This document shows positions 60,983-64,000 of a DNA stretch of 64,000 nt, piece by piece. The stretch lies in NCBI GenBank assembly GCA_038231255.1, contig JBBRLR010000002.1, positions 45,030-109,029 of the forward strand, in the 5' to 3' direction. The notes below the pieces were generated by a model. It saw only the letters and a program-made list of their open reading frames with translations, was not told where the DNA came from and made no database searches. The position numbers and the translations under genes were made by a program. Within the stretch, counting starts at the first letter, position 1. Every line of letters begins with the position of its first letter. The DNA is from JALYUS01 sp038231255 (lineage in GTDB: Bacteria; Chloroflexota; Chloroflexia; Thermomicrobiales; JALYUS01).

Positions 60983-61849
60983 TCACGCGACTGTTGCCGG
61001 CTGGGCGATCAGCGCGCGCAGGCGGGCGATGTTCTCGACATCTTCGTGGCAGTCAGCGCTTTTCGGGGTTTCCAGCACCATCGGCAGATGCGACAGGTGA
61101 GGGTCGTTGACAATGTTGCGGAAGCCGTCGAGGCCGATGTGTCCCTCGCCAATCGGGGCATGGCGGTCCTTCCGATCCCCGAAGGGCTGGAGTGCATCGT
61201 TGACGTGGAGCGCCTTGATGCGGTCATATCCCACGAGACGATCAAAGTCCGCCATCGTCGCGGTGTAGGTTTCGGGCGTGCGGATGTCGTAGCCCGCAGC
61301 GAAGATATGGCAGGTGTCAATGCAAACGCCGAAGGCGTCGGGGTCGTTGACGTGTTCGATGAGATAGGCGAGGTGCTCGAACTTCGCGCCGAGGTTCGTT
61401 CCCTGACCGGCGGTCGTTTCGAGCAGCACCATCACGCCATCGTACGCGCCCTCCGCGCCGAGGCGGTTGAGCGCTGCGATCATCCGATCCAGCCCCTCCT
61501 GCTCGCCGGAGCCGACGTGCGAGCCGGGGTGCGTGTTGAGGTAAGGGACGCCGAGCGCCCGCGCCCGCTGCAACTCGTCCCGGAACGCAGCGATGGACTT
61601 CTCCCACAGTTCGTCGTTCGGGGAGGAAAGATTGATGAGGTAGGAATCGTGGATCATCACGGGATCCACATTCGTGCGCGTGCGGGCGTCTGTGAATTTG
61701 GCGATGTCATCGTCCATAAGCGGTTTGCCAAGCCATTGGCGTTCATTCTTGGAAAACAACTGGACGACATCGCAGCCCGCTTGCTGGCCCCACTCCATCG
61801 AGCGGAAGCAGCCACCGGCGATACTCATATGCGCGCCGAATTTCGGCAT
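60983..61849 (-). CDS. nfo: Deoxyribonuclease IV (AP endonuclease, Nfo family)
   Basis: This 288-residue TIM-barrel AP endonuclease has GAHMSIAGG at the N-terminus, LNTHPGSHVGSG, VLLETTAGQG with a metal Glu, FGVCIDTCHIFAAGYD, KALHVNDA and HAPIGEGHIGLDGF, which together supply the three-zinc site of endonuclease IV. It cleaves at abasic sites, a step after DNA glycosylases such as the YcaQ-like protein encoded nearby on the other strand. ATG 61849 follows GGTGAGG; the longer upstream frame is not conserved. Confidence 0.96.
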   Translation of the reverse strand: MPKFGAHMSIAGGCFRSMEWGQQAGCDVVQLFSKNERQWLGKPLMDDDIAKFTDARTRTNVDPVMIHDSYLINLSSPNDELWEKSIAAFRDELQRARALGVPYLNTHPGSHVGSGEQEGLDRMIAALNRLGAEGAYDGVMVLLETTAGQGTNLGAKFEHLAYLIEHVNDPDAFGVCIDTCHIFAAGYDIRTPETYTATMADFDRLVGYDRIKALHVNDALQPFGDRKDRHAPIGEGHIGLDGFRNIVNDPHLSHLPMVLETPKSADCHEDVENIARLRALIAQPATVA

Positions 61850-61997
61850 ATACCTCACCCTTTCTCCTCGTACGTTCGTTCCCCTGTCGCCAGTGTACCG
61901 CGTTGACGGTGTCGGTGGCGCTACGGCGGGGGCGGTTTTGGCGTACACTATTCGCGGGTGCGACGCGCCGCCGACCGATGAAGGGAAATCACCGCCG

Positions 61998-62975
61998 ATG
62001 ACCACACTACCACCCGACGGAGCGCAACAGCCGAACGGCCCCGTACCATCCTATCCTGATACTGGTAACGCACCGGGAGGCGCATTCCTTCCCCCGCAAG
62101 GACCAAATGACGCGAACCGACGACCGGATTATTGGGCCACGCCGCCGCAGCCGCAAGCCCCCGCCTGGCCGTATGCGGGCGTCCCGCCCTATGGGAATGT
62201 GCCGCCGCTCTCCCCATATAGCGCACAACCGCCCCTGACGGACGGTATCGGGCCGGAGCGCGTGCCGTGGGGATTCTGGGATGTCGTCATCGCGGCGATC
62301 CCGCTGCTTCTCAGTTTTGCGCTTGCAGTGGTGGTTCATTTTCTTCCATCGAGCACTGGCACGCCCGCCTCGGAAACGCCGACGAGTACGCGACTCCTCG
62401 TCGCGAACACGGTCGTCGGTCTCGTGATCTACGGCGTAATTTTGCTCCTGATCTGGCTCGTGACGGTACGGAAGTACCACGTCGGCTGGTCGTCGCTCGG
62501 TGTGCGACGACCGCCAGGGTTGTATTTCGCATTGGTGATTCCGATCTTGGTCGGTATGTACATCGCAGCGACGATCGTCTCATTAGTGATCGTCAAACTC
62601 TTCTATGGCGGTAAGGCGGAGAACCCACAAGTAAAAGACCTCACCGGCGGGGGTGGCTTCTCGTGGACGCGCCTCATCCTCGCGCTGATTACCGCCTCGA
62701 TTGCCGCACCGATCGTCGAGGAGTTGCTGTTCCGCGGCGTCCTCTATAGCTGGCTGCGCACGCGCTGGTCGGCAATCGGTGGCGTGATCCTCAGCGCGGC
62801 GATCTTCTCCGCCGCGCACGCGATCCCGCTGATCCTCGCCAGTATCTTCGTCGTCGGCCTCACCCTCGCCATTGTCTACGAGAAGACGAAATCCACCATC
62901 GCCACGATGACGCTCCATAGCCTCTTTAACACGATCGGCGTGATCGCGGTCTTTGTTGATTTGGCGCGCAAGTAG
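61998..62975 (+). CDS. CPBP-family intramembrane glutamic protease (CAAX/Abi-like)
   Basis: The 325-residue protein has a disordered Pro/Gln-rich N-terminus (about 1-80), then about seven membrane segments. The PF02517 motifs are present: EExxxR at E241-E242-L-L-F-R246, a His in FSAAHAIPL, and HSLFNTIG near the C-terminus. Members process prenylated or other membrane substrates or, in bacteria, take part in peptide immunity. ATG 61998 follows AAGGGA. It is divergent from nfo and converges on ffh, with a palindromic element filling the gap. Confidence 0.9.
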   Translation: MTTLPPDGAQQPNGPVPSYPDTGNAPGGAFLPPQGPNDANRRPDYWATPPQPQAPAWPYAGVPPYGNVPPLSPYSAQPPLTDGIGPERVPWGFWDVVIAAIPLLLSFALAVVVHFLPSSTGTPASETPTSTRLLVANTVVGLVIYGVILLLIWLVTVRKYHVGWSSLGVRRPPGLYFALVIPILVGMYIAATIVSLVIVKLFYGGKAENPQVKDLTGGGGFSWTRLILALITASIAAPIVEELLFRGVLYSWLRTRWSAIGGVILSAAIFSAAHAIPLILASIFVVGLTLAIVYEKTKSTIATMTLHSLFNTIGVIAVFVDLARK

Positions 62976-62979
62976 GAGG

Positions 62980-63075
62980 GAACCTCACCCCCGGCCCCTC
63001 TCCATCGCAATGGAGAAGGGAGGGAGCCTCCGAGAAATCGCGGTGTTCGGGGAATGCCACGGCGCGGGGTGAGGT
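62980..63075. repeat. Palindromic element (CCTCACCCC type), inverted orientation
   Basis: The arms GAACCTCACCCCC and CGGGGTGAGGTTC bound the element, which contains CCCTCTCCATCGCAATGGAGAAGGG. In the reverse complement its interior reads CCGTGGCATTCCCCGAACAC, then TCTCGGAGGCTCCC, aligning with the loop of the element at 16412. It fills the 103-base gap between the convergent CPBP and ffh genes. Confidence 0.85.
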
Positions 63076-63078
63076 TCT

Positions 63079-64000
63079 CTACCGCTTCTTCTTTTTCTTC
63101 TTGTTCTTGTTCGGCACGGGCCGGGGTGGGCGGGGGCCGAGAGCGCCGGGGCCGGGACCGTTCATGCCGCCCGCGAGCATTTCCTGGAGCGCGGCCGGGT
63201 CCATCTGCGGGCCACCGCCGCCGAGCATGTTCTTCAGGCCACCCATCCGGCCGCCCTTCGCCATCCGGCCCATCTGCGTCATCATCTTCTGCGCTTCGCC
63301 GAACTGCTTGAGGAGGGCGCGCACTTCGGAGCGGTTCGTGCCGCTGCCATTGGCGATCCGCTGCTGGCGGCTGTAGTTGAGGATTTCCGGGTGCCGCCGC
63401 TCCTCACGCGTCATACTGTAGATGATTGCCTCGACGCGCGCGATCTCCTTGTCGTCCACCTGCGCCTGCAACTCTTTTAGGTGCGAGCCAATGCCAGGAA
63501 GCATTTTCAGGATTTCGCCCATCGGGCCGAGTTTCTTGACCTGCTGCATCTGCGCGAGGAAGTCCTCGAGGTTGAAGGAGCCTTCGAGCAGCTTCTCCTG
63601 CATCTCGGCGGCTTCGTCCTCGTTGAAGTTCTGCTGCGCCTTCTCGATCAAGGAGAGCATGTCGCCCATGCCGAGGATGCGCGAGGCCATCCGCTCCGGG
63701 TAGAACGGGTCGAGTTGGTCCACGCGCTCGCCGACACCGACGAACTTGATCGGCACGCCCGTCACTTCGCGGATCGAGAGTGCCGCGCCGCCGCGTGCGT
63801 CGCCGTCCACCTTGGTCAGAATCAGGCCCGTCAGTCCGACGCGCTCGTTGAAGGTCTGCGCGACCTCGACCGCCGCCTGGCCGGTCATCGCGTCCGCGAC
63901 GAGCAGCGTTTCGGTCGGATGGAAGGTGTCGCGAATCTGGACGAGTTCGTTCATCATCGCGTCGTCAATCTGTAACCGACCGGCGGTGTCAATGATGACA
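63079..64000 (-). CDS. ffh: Signal recognition particle protein Ffh (5' end outside window)
   Basis: About 306 C-terminal residues are visible. They include the end of the G domain (VIIDTAGRLQIDD, a G3 DTAGR; LTGLILTKVDGDARGG, a G4 TKVD; GVPIKFVGVGERVDQLDPF, the closing loop) and the M domain (MGDMLSLIEKAQQNF to the SRP-RNA-binding RQQRIANGSGTNRSEVRALLKQF). The tail is Gly/Met/Pro-rich and ends in a run of lysines. Ffh binds signal peptides and SRP RNA and docks to FtsY. The 5' part lies beyond 64000. The stop is adjacent to the palindromic element. Confidence 0.96.
   Translation of the reverse strand, partial: VIIDTAGRLQIDDAMMNELVQIRDTFHPTETLLVADAMTGQAAVEVAQTFNERVGLTGLILTKVDGDARGGAALSIREVTGVPIKFVGVGERVDQLDPFYPERMASRILGMGDMLSLIEKAQQNFNEDEAAEMQEKLLEGSFNLEDFLAQMQQVKKLGPMGEILKMLPGIGSHLKELQAQVDDKEIARVEAIIYSMTREERRHPEILNYSRQQRIANGSGTNRSEVRALLKQFGEAQKMMTQMGRMAKGGRMGGLKNMLGGGGPQMDPAALQEMLAGGMNGPGPGALGPRPPRPVPNKNKKKKKKR

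Overview
The window is a GC-rich (about 60 percent by eye), gene-dense stretch of bacterial chromosome with no rRNA, tRNA, transposase, integrase, phage gene or CRISPR array that I can see. The gene set fits a Chloroflexota bacterium of the Thermomicrobia/Sphaerobacter kind: an R3H/AAA ATPase followed by tmk, a cyclic-di-AMP receptor (DarA-like) and a zinc-ribbon membrane protein; a CIRCE-controlled hsp20-lon pair; small-type PurL with separate PurS and PurQ; PdxS/PdxT; and frequent GTG/TTG starts. The taxonomic placement is inferred from gene content only.

Layout. 1-9150: a partial FAD oxidoreductase, a class-A-like serine hydrolase, an unknown polytopic membrane protein, an S9 peptidase, a UbiA-type prenyltransferase with an alpha/beta hydrolase, an MBL-fold hydrolase and a luciferase-like flavin oxidoreductase. 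8173-16334 (minus strand): a homoprotocatechuate (4-hydroxyphenylacetate) catabolic operon read as dapA-like aldolase, hpaG, hpaE, hpaD, hpaB, hpaC, ridA-like, LLM oxidoreductase. 16626-25536: CaxA exchanger, a P-loop kinase with a probable frameshifted start, a DUF885-M20 pair, a thioesterase, a thiolase, an M16 peptidase and a polyprenyl synthase. 25863-33081: ComB-like phosphatase, a membrane-anchored putative glycoside hydrolase, a decaprenyl-phosphate phosphoribosyltransferase-like UbiA protein, then CIRCE, hsp20 and lon. 33183-42728: nucleotidyltransferase, C26 amidase, recR, pdxS-pdxT, an unknown GNAT-like protein, the R3H ATPase, tmk, darA and a zinc-ribbon protein. 42786-51552 (minus): MFS transporter, a Uma2 remnant, and the purine operon mtaB-purB-purC-purS-purQ-purL. 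51764-64000: bleomycin-hydrolase-type peptidase, UbiB/ABC1 kinase, flotillin with its NfeD-like partner, an AI-2E-type transporter, a YcaQ-like glycosylase, an S51-like protein lacking its serine, endonuclease IV, a CPBP protease and the 3' part of ffh.

The most striking feature lies between the genes. Nearly every gap that is not a start/stop overlap carries either a long hairpin or a tract of degenerate 7-base repeats, usually within about 25 bases of a stop codon. Three types recur. One is a hairpin element with arms beginning CCTAACCCC or CCTCACCCC; four long copies also share loop sequence. The second is hairpins built around TAGGCTTCAGCCTGC or AGCAGGCTTTCC. The third is heptamer tracts whose 7-base unit differs from site to site and which often fold back in 7-base register. 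The gaps of the hpa and purine operons are filled this way, and one composite unit lies in frame inside mtaB, adding about 40 residues to a conserved radical-SAM enzyme. I regard this set of 3'-end elements as the main candidate for something undescribed.
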